Shown piece by piece: positions 1-12,033 of a stretch of DNA of 64,000 nt. The notes beneath the pieces are model-generated. The model had not been told where the DNA came from, made no database searches, and saw nothing but the letters and a program-made list of their open reading frames with translations. Source of the stretch: Escallonia rubra (taxonomy: Eukaryota > Streptophyta > Magnoliopsida > Escalloniales > Escalloniaceae); assembly GCA_033065855.1 (NCBI GenBank), contig JAVXUO010002773.1, positions 124,001 to 188,000 of the forward strand, read 5' to 3'. The number at the start of each line of letters is the position of its first letter. Position 1 is the first letter of the stretch. Made by a program: the position numbers and the translations under genes.

Positions 1-2243
1 GGAAGCCGTGACTGAAATCAAATTTCCTAATATACCGATATAATTCTAGTGACAACGGTATAAACAGAGCAACTAAACCCTTTAAAATAAAATATCTCCA
101 TAAAACAAAAATCTAATACAATCCATTCTCTGAATAATCCCATACAAAACCATCTACTAAACGCAGCGGCTAAACAAATTACAAAATCAATTATATCAAA
201 TTACCCACTTTCGGGTAAAGTTCTCAAAACAAACTGCAATCTAATTAACTAAAAAGGAATCTCAAAGCTCCAACGCCGTCACACGGATCCTTAGTCACTT
301 TCATGACCTGTGGCAAGGGGCAAGGTAGAGTGAAAGGGTGAGCTCAAATAGCTCAGTAAGGTACAAAAACGACATGATATCAAAGCAACAACTAACAGAG
401 TCAAACATCAATACTTGACAGAATGGGTAAACCAAATTCTTATATCAAATGCCGAAACAAACGTGATTAAGCATTAACCCTAAACATATATATAATATGC
501 CGGGAATGCTACACAACAAAAATATACGATGACTATGTTGGTCATAAGACCCAAACGTCGAACCAAACGTACAAACATCAAACGTGTGCTACCGGTAGCA
601 TGCTAAGCATCTATTAATCGCCAGCATATAATCAAACGTGTGTCCAAAAGGACCCTCTCAATTTGAGAGTTGTTCAAACATAGTCGATCAATTAGTCGTA
701 GATTGACGAGTACAAAAATACAAATTCAATGGAACTGAAACAACTCAACTCCGGGTTCCTTTGAGCTCAATATGACATGAAATCAAATAATTGATGGCAA
801 AATGATTAAACAAGGAAATAGGAACCAAATTCAAGCTTAAACTTAGAAAAAGAAAACAGCACAAGAACTGTTTATTTTTAATGATCAATGTCGCCCGTAA
901 CCCAGCAGATAAAGTACATTACATAGTCCGTTTTAGGGATTGGCGACTTACCCATTCAGTGACTTTGGCACTGGCCGTTCCCAAAATGGGTACTGTCGGG
1001 TCGGGTGAATTCAATAATAGACGCCTGTTGGCATTCCAGCCTTCCTTCGCCTTTCAGGGCCTATCCGAAAGAGAATCCAGTACTTCTTGGTCGTGAATAT
1101 GTAACGTGAACTTGGAAGTTTGTCCAATGATTTCAAAAGAATTCCCTAAGGTGACTTGAATTCAAGGCATATACATGCATTAGAAAACATGAAAGGAACT
1201 GTGATGTAATGTAATGTCTATGAATAAATTAAAGCCTGAAGAAGTGATTAAGGACAAAAGATGATGCCATCCATAAAGAAGAAAGGCATTGACCATGCCT
1301 TCTGCCAACCCAGCAATGAAAGAAAGAAATAATAAGACTAGGGCTTCTGTTGGTGATTAGCAAACGACAATGACATTTGGGATGCAACTGATTCATGCAA
1401 CTGCATGATGAATACTGTAACAATGATACTATAAACCTAACCAAACATAGAAGGCATTTCATAGGCTTCCAAATCACAAGCTGCCTAATGAAATTTGAGG
1501 TAAAATGGTAGCTAAATAAACAGTGGGTTTGCATTGGTTTAATGGGTATGGAAATTCCGCACGTGGCCCGTAAGGGAGTATCATATTTACCACACTTCAG
1601 CAGATTCAAACAGGAGAAACAAGAAGCAGACTATATCAATGATCGTGGAAACATGAATCTGACACAAGATGGATACCCTTTTCAAAGGCAATTAACGTAG
1701 GAATTTGAGCGATAGGAAATAATAGTGGAAACCCTCATCATCGGTGAAACTAGAAAACCCTTACAATAACAAAATCAGATTCCCTTACCATAGCAAAAAT
1801 AAAAGAAATCTCTTACACAACAAGCTTGATCGAGATCCAATAATTTTTCAGATTGAAAGAAGGAAACCCAAGCCACAGCAAAAAGCGTTAAAATCCCTTA
1901 CCTTAAACGCAAATCAGCGAAAGCTCAATCCTCCGGCTCTACGCCACTCAATTTACAACGAATTTCTCCAAAACGCAAGAAATTTAGGGCTGAAATGGAG
2001 GAGACAATGGAAGAGGCAGCGAACAGGGAAGAAAAGGGGAGGCTGGAAGAGAAAAAAGAACTATTTATATCAAAGCCCTAATTGGCAAATTACACAAAAC
2101 CCCTTTAAACTTTATCCACTTATTCAAAAGGCACCAAAACTTTCCTAATATTAGAAAAAGACCACAAATTTGTTTAATTAGTTATTTACTTATTTATTCA
2201 TTTTAAAGTGATAGAAAAAATTAAAAAAATATGGGGTATTACA
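1..2243 (-). mobile_element. Gypsy-type LTR, left part outside the window
   Basis: Read on the minus strand, the right end at 2243 starts TGTAATACCCC, the usual start of plant Ty3/gypsy LTRs, and it abuts terpene synthase coding sequence without spacer. No PBS of the tRNA-Met type is seen leftwards to position 1, so either the LTR is longer than 2.2 kb or it is a solo LTR. The stretch has no credible gene; a lysine/arginine-rich open frame at 1744-2148 (+) is read as chance. Assignment to gypsy rests on the terminal motif only. Confidence 0.6.
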
Positions 2244-5200
2244 CTCAGCATGGTAGATCATATTCAAAAACTAGGGTTGGCTGAACACTTCCATGAAGAC
2301 ATTGATGAAATTCTAGAACAGTTCTTCAGGTAACAAAGCACTGTTGCCCAAATTTAGGTTCTTGACAATAGCTCACTCAACCATCTTCGTTTCTGTAACT
2401 AGAACATATAGGAATCGCAAGAAACAACTAACGGAACCAAGGGGAACCAATGATGCATTGGCAAAGATATACAAGGACTCATTAGCATTTCGGCTACTGC
2501 GGATGCATGGATATAACATAACTCCATGTACAGCTTCAAAACCTACCCCCCCCCCCCCCCCCCCCTTCTCTCTCTCTCTCACACACACACAAGTTTTTCA
2601 AAGTCTTGTGGTAAATGACTTTTGCATTAACTGAAACTGATTTTGCATGTGCAGGGAGTTTTTGTTGGTTTCTAAATCACGAAGACATCCTAGATCATCT
2701 AGAACAAAACTGTGAACATTTCAGAAGCTTGATATATAATGTCTATAGAGCCACAGATGTTATATTTGCTGGAGAATACGAACTAGAGGAGGCAAGAATG
2801 TTTTCAAGAAAATTGCTCGAGAAAACTATGAAATCAAGAATGGCATGTGATAATTTTGTCACACTCCCAAGTTTCCGTGGAGTGGTAAGTCACGTTTATA
2901 CTCTTCACTCTATTCAACCGATGGGAAGTCGATGAGGAGAAATTAGCCACTGTAGTGGCTTTTCATAGTTAAATGATGCATTTGAATGTCTGGTTGCCAA
3001 CATAATCTCACTAAGTTTTTGGCTTCAAGGTGGCGGCCAAAATTAAATTTGGTAATACGTTGGCTCCTTTAAGTCCTGTGTGAAGCAAAGTTTCCTCCAA
3101 CCCCATGTTTGGAACAAAATTGTGGCTAGAGATCTTTTTGTGGCATTTTTGTATTACTCTACCAACAGTATTGTAACTTAGTATCAACAAACTGTAGGTT
3201 AAAGTGTTACAAGAAGTGTCACAAATGGGCTTTAGGGATGATGATTAGTTGAAGTGTCTGGGCGTTGGAGGGGAAATGGGCTCCCCCGTGAAGTCACCCT
3301 ACCAAACTCCAGATGGAAGTCAGCCGAGAGAGACAGAGAGAGAGAGATAGCAACAAAAGAAGACAATCCCAGTCTGATGAATTTGGATGCAATTCTTATG
3401 CCCAAAGATTATCACAAAAACATAAGAGAACTGGTTAAAAAAAACCATTTTTTTTTCTTTCTCGTTCCATTTTGTTCTCTCTACAATGTTGAAACTGTAT
3501 CGTGCATGTAAGTCATGCTAAGCAGAGACTGTTATGTTTCTAAAAGATTGAGCAAGAGCTGAGTCTTCCGTGGATTGCTAGACTGGATCATCTTGACCAT
3601 AGAATGTGGATTGAAGAAAATAGGGTCAGTCCTCTGTGGACTGGGAAGGCCTCCCTTTACAGGTAGAAGCTCCTATGAGTTGTATTGCACTTAAATTCCT
3701 ATTATGTTTACAGTTCTGCTTTATTCAATTTAAGCATGGTTGGAAGAATTTAACCAATCAAACATTTTCCTACTAGGTTAACATGTCTCCAGAATGAGAG
3801 TATCATGCAACTTGCCATGGAAAATTACAAGTTTCGTCAACTAATTTATAGGAACGAATTGGAGGAACTGAATAGGTACAAGATTTACTTCCACTAGAAT
3901 GTGTCCTCAAACACAACGAATTCGTCGAATAACTTTGTGAAAATTGATGAGTCATGGCGCGCCTTACGGATATGGCAGGTGGTCAAAGGACACTGGCCTT
4001 AGCGACATGGGATTTGGACGGGAAAAGACTACCTATTGCTACTTTGCTGTTGCCGCCAGCAGTTGTTTGGCTCATGATTCTCTTGTTCGGATGATAGTTG
4101 CCAAGAGCGCAATACTTATTACAGTCGCGGATGATTTTTTTGATATGAAAGGTGCTCTCGATGAATTGCAAGAATTGACTGAGGCAGTACAAAGGTAATT
4201 AAACTTCTTCTTTAGGTACATTATAATGGCAAAATTTTATCAGTTTGGCAAAAGGAGGCATCATGCCAAGCAAATTTATAGCTTTAGTAATACTCTCACA
4301 CCAACTGAGTGTTGTGATAAGTGTCCTTATAGGCTTTCAGCGATACATGGTGCAAAATGCCACTAAAAATCAACCCATAGTCTATGAAAATCAGGATAAG
4401 GAGTGTGCGGTTCAGTGTCTGAAGTACCAAAAGAACCAGACAGATTGCAGGGCTTCCTTTTCATCAATTTTTAGATTCCCTTTTGTTTTTCTATGCACAT
4501 TTGTTTTTTATCCTCATCTTGCCCCAAAATGTTACTTACTACTAATGTTTATGAATATGGTAGATGGGATGGTAAAGGTTTAAGGGGCCCTAGTAAGGTC
4601 ATCTTTGCTGCCCTTGTTGATTTTGTGACTGAAATTGCAACAGAGTTCCTCCATCAACAAGGAAGTGATATAACAAGATACATGCAAGATATAGTAAGTA
4701 TTGATGCATACTTGAGTGAGCAAATGCTGCATAATTGATCCATGTTATCGGTAAAAACTTAAGATTTATGTACTAAATGTGGTTCTTGTACAAAAGTGGC
4801 GCGAAACATTTTCCTCATGGCTGCTGGAAACTACTTGGAGCAATACTGGATACCTACCATCCGCAGATGAGTACCTTACGGTTGGCATGACGTCCATCGC
4901 AACACACACCATAGTTCTTCCATCTTCATGTTTCTTGAGCCCAAGGCTGCCAGATGACAAACTCAAAACCAATGTCTACGAAACTATCACAAAGTTGCTC
5001 ATGGCTACGGCTCGCTTGTTGAATGACATCCAAAGCTATCAGGTATGTTATCAGCCTTTTTCATAATGTCTCAGAAATTGAAATGCTCTAGAGTTAAAGG
5101 AACCAAGCGGTTAAGTTCTTTGCTGCTTCTAGGCCGTTGCCATGCGACTTCAAAAAACTTAACCGAACAAGTAAAAAAGCGTGACAAAATGAATCCCTTC

Positions 5201-6156
5201 ATCTTTGTAATTTACTACAAATTAACAAGCATGAGACCATCTGGCTATCTTGAAGAGTTTGAGTTTTGATGAAGGGCCCTCTTTTCCAATGGGATGAAAT
5301 TTGGTAGGACTCATCATGCTTTCATGCTTTTTTTATCGGTGTGGGTGAGGTTTTGAAATGTGCTCCATTTGTAAAGGACCAGGGAAATGCAAAGTTTCTG
5401 TATCCTGAGAAAATATTTTGCTACTGATGTAGGCATTTTATTTGTAACCACAACTAATGCCTATACTATCAAGTGTCTTTCAAGAAAATGTAGGTGCAAA
5501 TTTTAGAAAAAAAGTTGACACTGAAACTACTAGTAGAAGTATCGCTGCTCTAATAACGAAAAAGCCATTGAAAGGCGACGATGTCTCCTTTTCAGTCTCC
5601 GGGTAGCAGCAACATTTGCTCATTCTCTACCCTACTCTAAAACAATTATATGTTTCCTGTCGTGTACTCACAGAAGGAACAAGAGGAGGGGAAAATGAAC
5701 CTTGTGCTGCTCCACTTGAAAGAAAATCCAGACGGAGACATTGAAGATTCAATTGGTTATGTGAAGAACATATTAGATGAGAAGAGAAAAGAGTTACTCC
5801 AGCATGTTCTGATGGACGAGCTAAGTGATTTGCCGAAACCATGCAAGCATCTCCACCTATCATGTCTGAAAGTGTTTCAGATGTTCTTCGACTCCAGCAA
5901 CCGTTTTGACTCCAACACTGAACTACTTCAGGAAATAAAGAAGGCAATTTATGATCCTCCTGAATACCGGATCCTCAAGCCGATAACGCCTCAGCGTTGT
6001 TCTCGTGGAGTAACCACCCAAGAAAGTTCAACGGTGCATGCTCATTTCAATCGAACCTTCACAACTCGCGGCAGCAAAAGTCCCAAAATTTTTGCTACAA
6101 TAGATGACTGCAGGAAACCGCTTATTCCACCAAGGTTTAACTTCTGCTTCATTTGA
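2244..6156 (+). pseudogene. TPS-f terpene synthase, geranyllinalool/linalool-synthase-like, 5' truncated
   Basis: Class I terpene synthase of the TPS-e/f group, closest by eye to geranyllinalool synthases, which ionise geranylgeranyl diphosphate to an acyclic alcohol; linalool synthases of the same clade use geranyl diphosphate. Exons: 2244-2329, 2403-2527, 2655-2884, 3547-3662, 3777-3875, 3979-4194, 4564-4693, 4797-5042, 5674-6156. Counted from the ATG at 2250 they sum to 1725 nt with one open frame (574 residues and TGA). Key motifs are DDFFD at 4130-4144 (residues 268-272) and the second metal site NDIQSYQ-KE (residues 408-416). Family proteins have roughly 800-880 residues, so about 280 N-terminal residues are missing. 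Coding sequence (Leu-Ser before the Met) continues to 2244, where an LTR begins. The N-terminal exons may lie left of the window. No transit peptide or DXDD motif can be assessed. Substrate is not determinable. Confidence 0.88.
2546..2591. repeat. Compound microsatellite (C)20-(CT)n-(AC)n
   Basis: About 20 C residues followed by CT and AC dinucleotides inside the second retained intron of the terpene synthase. Probably variable in length between individuals and prone to sequencing error. Confidence 0.9.
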
Positions 6157-7441
6157 TTCGGCTTGTCAGCTACATCGCGTGTCTTAGCTTCCACAATAAA
6201 CAGATTTCTGTAATGCGAGTGTGTGTGAATAAGGCAATGTGCCTGATATCTGTGAAATTATGCTATCCCAATCAGGTGTGTGAGTTGAGCCTGTGAACTA
6301 AGATTGAAGCAAAGTTCTCTACTTGGTTAGATTAGTTCCGCTATCATTCCTGGTCAGGTGGTTGGATTTTTGTTTCTCTTTTGCTTTTTCTGATCAAAGT
6401 TGGATGGTACGTTGGCAGGAAAGCGTGTAGCCCTGATATTGTTCACCAGGTATCTTGATATTGACCGATCTTTTCCAGAAGGTACAGACAGCCCTAATCA
6501 AACTAGGACACAAACAACTTGGTTGTACCTCAAAACCAAAAAACATACAACAGTTGGAAGCAAAACTAATGAGTTCAGAAGAAAGTTCTTGAAACCATGT
6601 AATAAAACAGCCATAAAATCGCTATTGTTTCCAGAAATGGGACACTATTTGCACCTCAGAGGATATTTCCAAGTCTTAGGTCGTTTGAGAAAGAAGACAC
6701 TCTCGAAACCTCCAGAAAGTTTGCATCGAGAATTGTGTTTGAAGCTGGTTTAGCCAAAACACGTTCGCGCGACAACAACATTATACGGAGTAAAATACAG
6801 AAAAAAAACTGTCAGAGCGTTTTAACCATAAACAGACGCTAAAGTAGCCTAGGTGGAATTCTCCTCATGGCTTCAAAGTTATGGCCAGGCTAGCACTAAT
6901 TATTGGTCTTCCAGCAATACAACTGCTGCAAACTACGTACATTTATGATACTATGGTTTGTCTCAAGTTCAAACTGAAATAACATGTTAGTGTCAGGTCA
7001 CTATATGTGGCTAGATGCGCCAGACCTTGTTGTATTTGGTGCACAAACTTACAATTACATCAAAGTCAAAAATTGATTTCATCCTTGAATTTACTCTCAA
7101 ACTTGCTTGCTTGAACTTGTATAAGTTGTGCAAAACTCATATTTTCAGATTGGAGAGATTAGAAAAGTCACATGGGTTTATAAGTTGGTTGGCATGTTGG
7201 GCTTGGTAACAAGCTAGTAAAGGTGGACTGCCATGTGCAGGAGAGCTCAAAAATCCACCAGAAATCTATCCAGAACGATTGATTTGCACGCAGGTTTAAC
7301 TTTTGCTCCTTTCTTCACTATTGTCTCGTTTTACAAACTCACAGCTCCTTTCTTCACTATCTTCACCATCTAGAAGTTTCACTTTTTGGTGATAAAAACA
7401 AGCAAAAGACTATTTTGAGTGCTCCTTAGTGAAGAAGGGAC
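6157..7441. other. 3' flank of the terpene synthase; no gene recognised
   Basis: AT-rich. The 3' UTR of the terpene synthase must start here, but no clear polyadenylation signal was chosen. An open frame at 6400-6753 (117 codons) shows no family motif and is probably not coding. Confidence 0.5.
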
Positions 7442-8236
7442 TGTTGAATCCTGGAGGGTGCGAAACTACTCAAGAACAGTCAATCACCAGCCTCAACTTG
7501 CTCAATTTTCATTAAGTTAATACGCTAATTTTCATTTTGAGATAGTAGGTTTCCTATTATTTTAAAATAGACCCTTAACCTCACCCTACTCTTCAGAGGC
7601 CCACCCCCTCGTATTTTCTTTGAGCAGGGCCGAGAAAACTCTTTTTACTTCATTTCGTTCCCCAATTTGTTACATCAATTTATATGCTCTCCTCTTGGCG
7701 TTCTCTTGTCGTCCGAGTATGCTTATGGCGGGAGGGACTTCGTTCTACAACTAATTCGATGTTTATTGTTGGTGGTAATATGGTATGGCTTTGTGACTGA
7801 AAGAAGAATCGGTTTCGAGGCACGTTGTAAAACGCTTTCCTTAAGTTTATATTTGTCCCCACCAAAAACGATATGCAGCGGGTTGCAGGCAAATATCCTC
7901 CAAGATACAACGAAGCACTTTAGTGAATAGCGTTTGCACACACGATATTCACCCCACAAATATGTGTATGAAATTCTGGATAATGATTTTACAAGTAAGA
8001 AATTCTGCAAAAAAAATTTGTTGTAAAAGATCTGCAGAAAGAAAATAAATGAAGAGAGCAGAGGCTAATTACTAGGTCCGAATATCTGACCATTGTGCTC
8101 TATTTATAAAGCACTAGTGGTTGCTAATCAATGGTCACACCCTTTCATCATGCACCCAAGCAATCTGGATCGTTAGATCATAAACCATTAAGATTAATGG
8201 TCCAGATCTGGGCTGGTAACTAACCAGCTCCCAACA
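7442..8236 (-). mobile_element. Possible copia-type solo LTR
   Basis: On the minus strand the segment starts TGTTGGGAGC and ends GGATTCAACA, ends typical of plant Ty1/copia LTRs (TGTTG...CAACA), about 795 bp. A TATA-like TTTATAAATAGAGC lies at about 8098-8111 in minus orientation. No PBS, polypurine tract or matching 5-bp flanks (GGGAC against GTTAG) were found, so boundaries and identity are tentative. Confidence 0.35.
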
Positions 8237-9179
8237 GTTAGGTCTGCCCCGAACTGGAACCACCCAGCAGGTGCAACCGTTCGGGCATAACCCGAACCGG
8301 TGCAAGTGTAACCACCCACCTGCTAACGGTCGGATCCGACCCGATCCGTTGCACCGGCAGCCTAGTTTTAGTCACGAAAACTTAAAAGCGTCTAATCGCG
8401 TGCTAAGTACGCCATCAAAGCGCCACATTGTGCCTCACAGCCCACTGCCACGTGCGCGAGCGCGAACATTCTTCGTATGGTGCTTCGGTGCACATGCTTA
8501 CACCTTAGCATACCTCATAAGTATTAAAGTAAATGGAGTTCTTTATTATATACCCACTTACTTATTCAATTCCCTTCTACGTGGAATTCCTCCCTCTTTG
8601 CCTCTTCACATTCCTTTCATTATTTTGACAAAGAAAATGAACCAAACTTGACACTATATTTTGGAAAACACTAACATTTATTTGTAAATTATGTAACCTT
8701 CTCAGCTTGTTTACAAGCCAAACGCTATATACTTCTGAAAACTTTCTCTTTTCGTTTCTTGTTCAGGACAACAGAAATCAGTCAGAACTACCAAAACAAC
8801 CCCTAAAAGGAATCATGGTTAGGATGATCGAACTTTCTCTTGATCTGTGACGTTCTCTAGAGAAAATGTCTAAGTTGGAAGAGGTTTAGAGTAGAACATC
8901 CTGTGAGTAGCTGGTTAGGATTACCATGATTGATTAGACTCTTCTATCACTTTGAAGAGAAGTTGTTTCAAAATTGCAATTCCATGGGGAATGCTTTGAT
9001 TTTCATGTAAAGCCCTCCTCAACATAACTATAATGACAAAGATAAAGCTGTTACTCTCTATTTGAAAATGGTCTATTATGGAGGGGCATACCAAAAGGGA
9101 AAGGAGGTCTCTTGTGAACTGACAAGCAATTATATGATGACCATTTTTCTTGTGCATGTCACTAAAAGGTATGGGGCTT
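8237..9179. other. Intergenic; nothing recognised
   Basis: No gene-like frame. Short open frames on both strands (for example 8271-8651 and 8921-9157) lack family motifs. Confidence 0.5.
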
Positions 9180-9560
9180 CAAGAACCAAGAAATGCGATG
9201 CAGAGAAGTCAATTTTGTGGCAGCAAAGATATACAAGGTGCTAATTAATTTTGCAGCTGCTGCGGATACATGGATATGATGTAAAGCTATAGCATGGGGG
9301 CTTTTCTCAACAAGTTACTCTGGAATTGAGTATACTAACTTTCCATGTTTTTGCAATTGCAGGGTGTTTTTGTTGGATCTCAGATAATGTAAAAACTACG
9401 TTTACCAAGCTACATATCTTTCGTTTCAAAAGAACACGAACTAGAGGCAAGATTTTATCCATGAACATGCGTGATCTTAATTAGTATATTGTCTTGGAGA
9501 AAATATTCGATGACTATTCCACGTGAGTACAGTGACCCACACCATTTCATACACTCGTGT
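9180..9560 (+). pseudogene. Decayed fragment of a second TPS-f gene
   Basis: Collinear similarity to 2457-2900 of the terpene synthase. AGCAAAGATATACAAGG at about 9220 matches the exon at 2460. CTGCTGCGGATACATGGATATG at about 9257-9278 matches the region coding LLRMHGY. TTGCAGGGTGTTTTTGTTGG at about 9357 matches the acceptor and start of the next exon. GAACACGAACTAGAGG-CAAG near 9434 matches the region coding YELEEAR. Stops and indels break every frame, and the exon tail after the YKD codons is lost. It covers only two exons and the intron between them, so this is a genomic-DNA duplicate and not a processed copy. Nothing else of the gene was found nearby. Confidence 0.7.
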
Positions 9561-9946
9561 ATGTGAAGATAAATTTTATAACGATCCAACTCAAAAGTTA
9601 TACACCGGTTCATCAAGCTTAGTGCCACTGGATATCTACCCTACTTTTTTACCAGAACTGCACATTCTTTACTATGTTTTGCAATTCAAGTCAAGGCCTT
9701 AGTCACATACAATACAATGCTGCAACCAGAAAACCATGAACAGAGTCGATATTAGTTTTTAGTTAACTCCAATGGTGTCACTAGATGGTATCACATCCAA
9801 GCATTAATACTCCAAATAGTTGCATAACCAAATATTAGATTCCTAGATCTCGAAATATATGCGTTAATTATTCAGTACATCTTTCTCGCCTAAATTAATC
9901 TCACATCAATATATATGTTGATGCCAAGGAAAGTGGGTTCTTACTT

Positions 9947-10222
9947 ACGTGGAGGTGCCACAAAGGCTGCAGTCTATGTCAGCTGCCAAGTATGTAAAGT
10001 GAGAGACAGCAAGGACGGAGTAAGGGCTGAGAGCAAGGCTTCCCAGACGGGCCGTGAGGAATGGCAGTGCAGCGGAGGCAAAGTTACGTGGAGGTGCAAC
10101 AAAGGCTGCAGTCTGTGTCAGCTGCCAAGTATGTAAAGTGAGAGACAGCAAGGACGGAGTAAGGGCTGAGAGCAAGGCTTCCCAGACAGGCCGTGAGGAA
10201 TGGCAGTGCAGCGGAGGCAAAG
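9947..10222. repeat. Tandem repeat, 138 bp x 2
   Basis: Two almost identical 138-bp units, 9947-10084 and 10085-10222, each beginning ACGTGGAGGTGC. They differ at only a few positions, so the duplication is recent. Open frames across the units are a by-product of the repeat. Confidence 0.9.
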
Positions 10223-10839
10223 CCACGACGAACAGGGCCGGCAGTCGATAGTCCAAGTCAGGGTCCGATGTCACGATCTTAAGTTATGCCCAATTTTGTG
10301 TTTCTCTCTCTAGAATCCAAGAGCTCTCCAATTCTAGAGTGAGAAAGTGATTTTTGTGAGAATGAAGAAGAAGTCCCTTTTTGAGTTGTAAAGTTCACTA
10401 TTTATAGAAAACAATGTGCTTATGTCATAAAGTGCCACATGTCGTCCCCCGGGAGTGACACGTCACCAGGGGGTCCCAAAATACCGGTTCTCCGTTGGAC
10501 TGCCGGTTCCCAAATTCGCGTTGCCTGCCTCGCACAGCGTCGCTCTGCCTGTCTGAGAAGACTGACCATACCATGACGGCATGGTCAGAGTAAACCCGTT
10601 GCCCCAGCCACCAATCCAAGCCCTTACTGAATCCCATGAGGTGCGTCAAGAGACGCGCAGATAACCTGACAGTGGTGAGGGTTACCCCTGTAGCCAACTG
10701 CCAGGCGGACTAGGCGCGATGCCCTCCAAGGACCTGCTCCCGTCCCGGAGTGACCCGGGGGTCATTGCCCTGGTGGTGTCGAAGATCGATAGTAACATGA
10801 GCGGACATGGTCGCGGCTCAGTGCTCCGAGTCTTTGGCG

Positions 10840-11365
10840 AGGGGTCCTTGTGTCGGAGCCCCCTGTGACTGTGACGGCGATGGCCATGAGGTTGTGAGCC
10901 CATCCCGGTACGAGGGTCGAAGCCCCCTTGTGATTGAGACGGCGATGGCTATAAGGTTGTGAGCCCATCCCGGTACGAGGCCGAAGCCCCCTTGTGATTG
11001 AGACGGCGATGGCTATAAGGTTGTGAGCCCATCCCGGTACGAGGCCGAAGCCCCCCTTTTGATTGAGACGGCGATGGCTATAAGGTTGTGAGCCCATCCC
11101 GGTACGAGGCCGAAGCCCCTCTTTTGATTGAGACGGCGATGGCTATAAGGTTGTGAGCCCATCCCGGTACGAGGCCGAAGCCCCCATTTTGATTGAGATG
11201 GCGATGGCTATAAGGTTGTGAGCTCATCCCGATACGAGGCCGAAGCCCCCATTTTGATTGAGACGGCGATGGCTATAAGGTTGTGAGCCCATCCCGGTAC
11301 GAGGCCGAAGCCCCCATTTTGATTGAGATGGCGATGGCTATAAGGTTGTGAGCCCATCCCGGTAG
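10840..11365. repeat. 65-bp minisatellite, eight copies
   Basis: The marker GTTGTGAGC(C/T)CATCCC recurs at 10891, 10956, 11020, 11085, 11150, 11215, 11280 and 11345, a period of 64-65 bp. Units share the segment ending GATTGAGACGGCGATGGCTATAA. Divergence is low in the inner units and higher in the first. Confidence 0.95.
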
Positions 11366-11439
11366 TATGCAACATGATTGTGGCGCATGAGCGCGGTGCC
11401 TATAGCACGAGACAATACCCGATGCCTGGGGCACGTGTT

Positions 11440-11715
11440 GTGAAAGTGGTGCGGCGACGAACGTCGCGGAGCAATATTTGGTGCCGGGGCACGTATGATG
11501 AGATTGGCGCACGGGCGCGGCGACGAACGTCGCGGAGCAATACTTGGTGTCGGTGCATGTATCATGAGAATGCACGTAGGCGCGGCGATGATCGTCGCGG
11601 AGACAATACTTGGTGCGGTGGGCACGTATCATGACGATGGCGCAAGGGCGCGGCGACGAACGTCGCGGAGCAACAGTTGGTGCCGGGGGCACGTATCATG
11701 ACGATGGCGCTCGGG
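11440..11715. repeat. Second 65-68-bp tandem array, four copies
   Basis: Units marked by GCGGCGACGAACGTCGCGGA or close variants begin at 11451, 11517, 11582 and 11650. The core GCGACGAACGTCGC is itself partly palindromic. Sequence is unrelated to the adjacent 65-bp array. Confidence 0.9.
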
Positions 11716-11900
11716 CGCGCATCGGGTGTCCCAAAGACGAGATGTGAGCTAAGTGTGCCTGTCATAACAAGATAATGAATGCAACCTATAGTAATGACAA
11801 AGTTGGTAGTTATGGTATGCGGTCGTCGGCGACGGGTCATTCGGTGATAGTGCGCGACTTTGGGCGATGGGCATCGCGGGAGCGATGTGCGGTCATGAAC

Positions 11901-11975
11901 GACGGATGTCCCGAGGTTGATGCACGACGGACGTCATGAGGTTGATGCACGACGAACGTCGCGAGGTTGATGTAC
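11901..11975. repeat. 25-bp tandem repeat, three copies
   Basis: Units starting GACGGATGTC, GACGGACGTC and GACGAACGTC at 11901, 11926 and 11951, each followed by a GAGGTTGATG(C/T)AC tail. Confidence 0.85.
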
Positions 11976-12033
11976 GAACGTCCGTGAACATCGCGGAGGT
12001 GCAAAGACTCGAGAAAACAAGTATGTGGAAAAA

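Noticed and set aside
1744-2148. 134-codon lysine/arginine-rich frame
   Set aside because: Composition follows an AG-rich plus strand inside the LTR; no motif.
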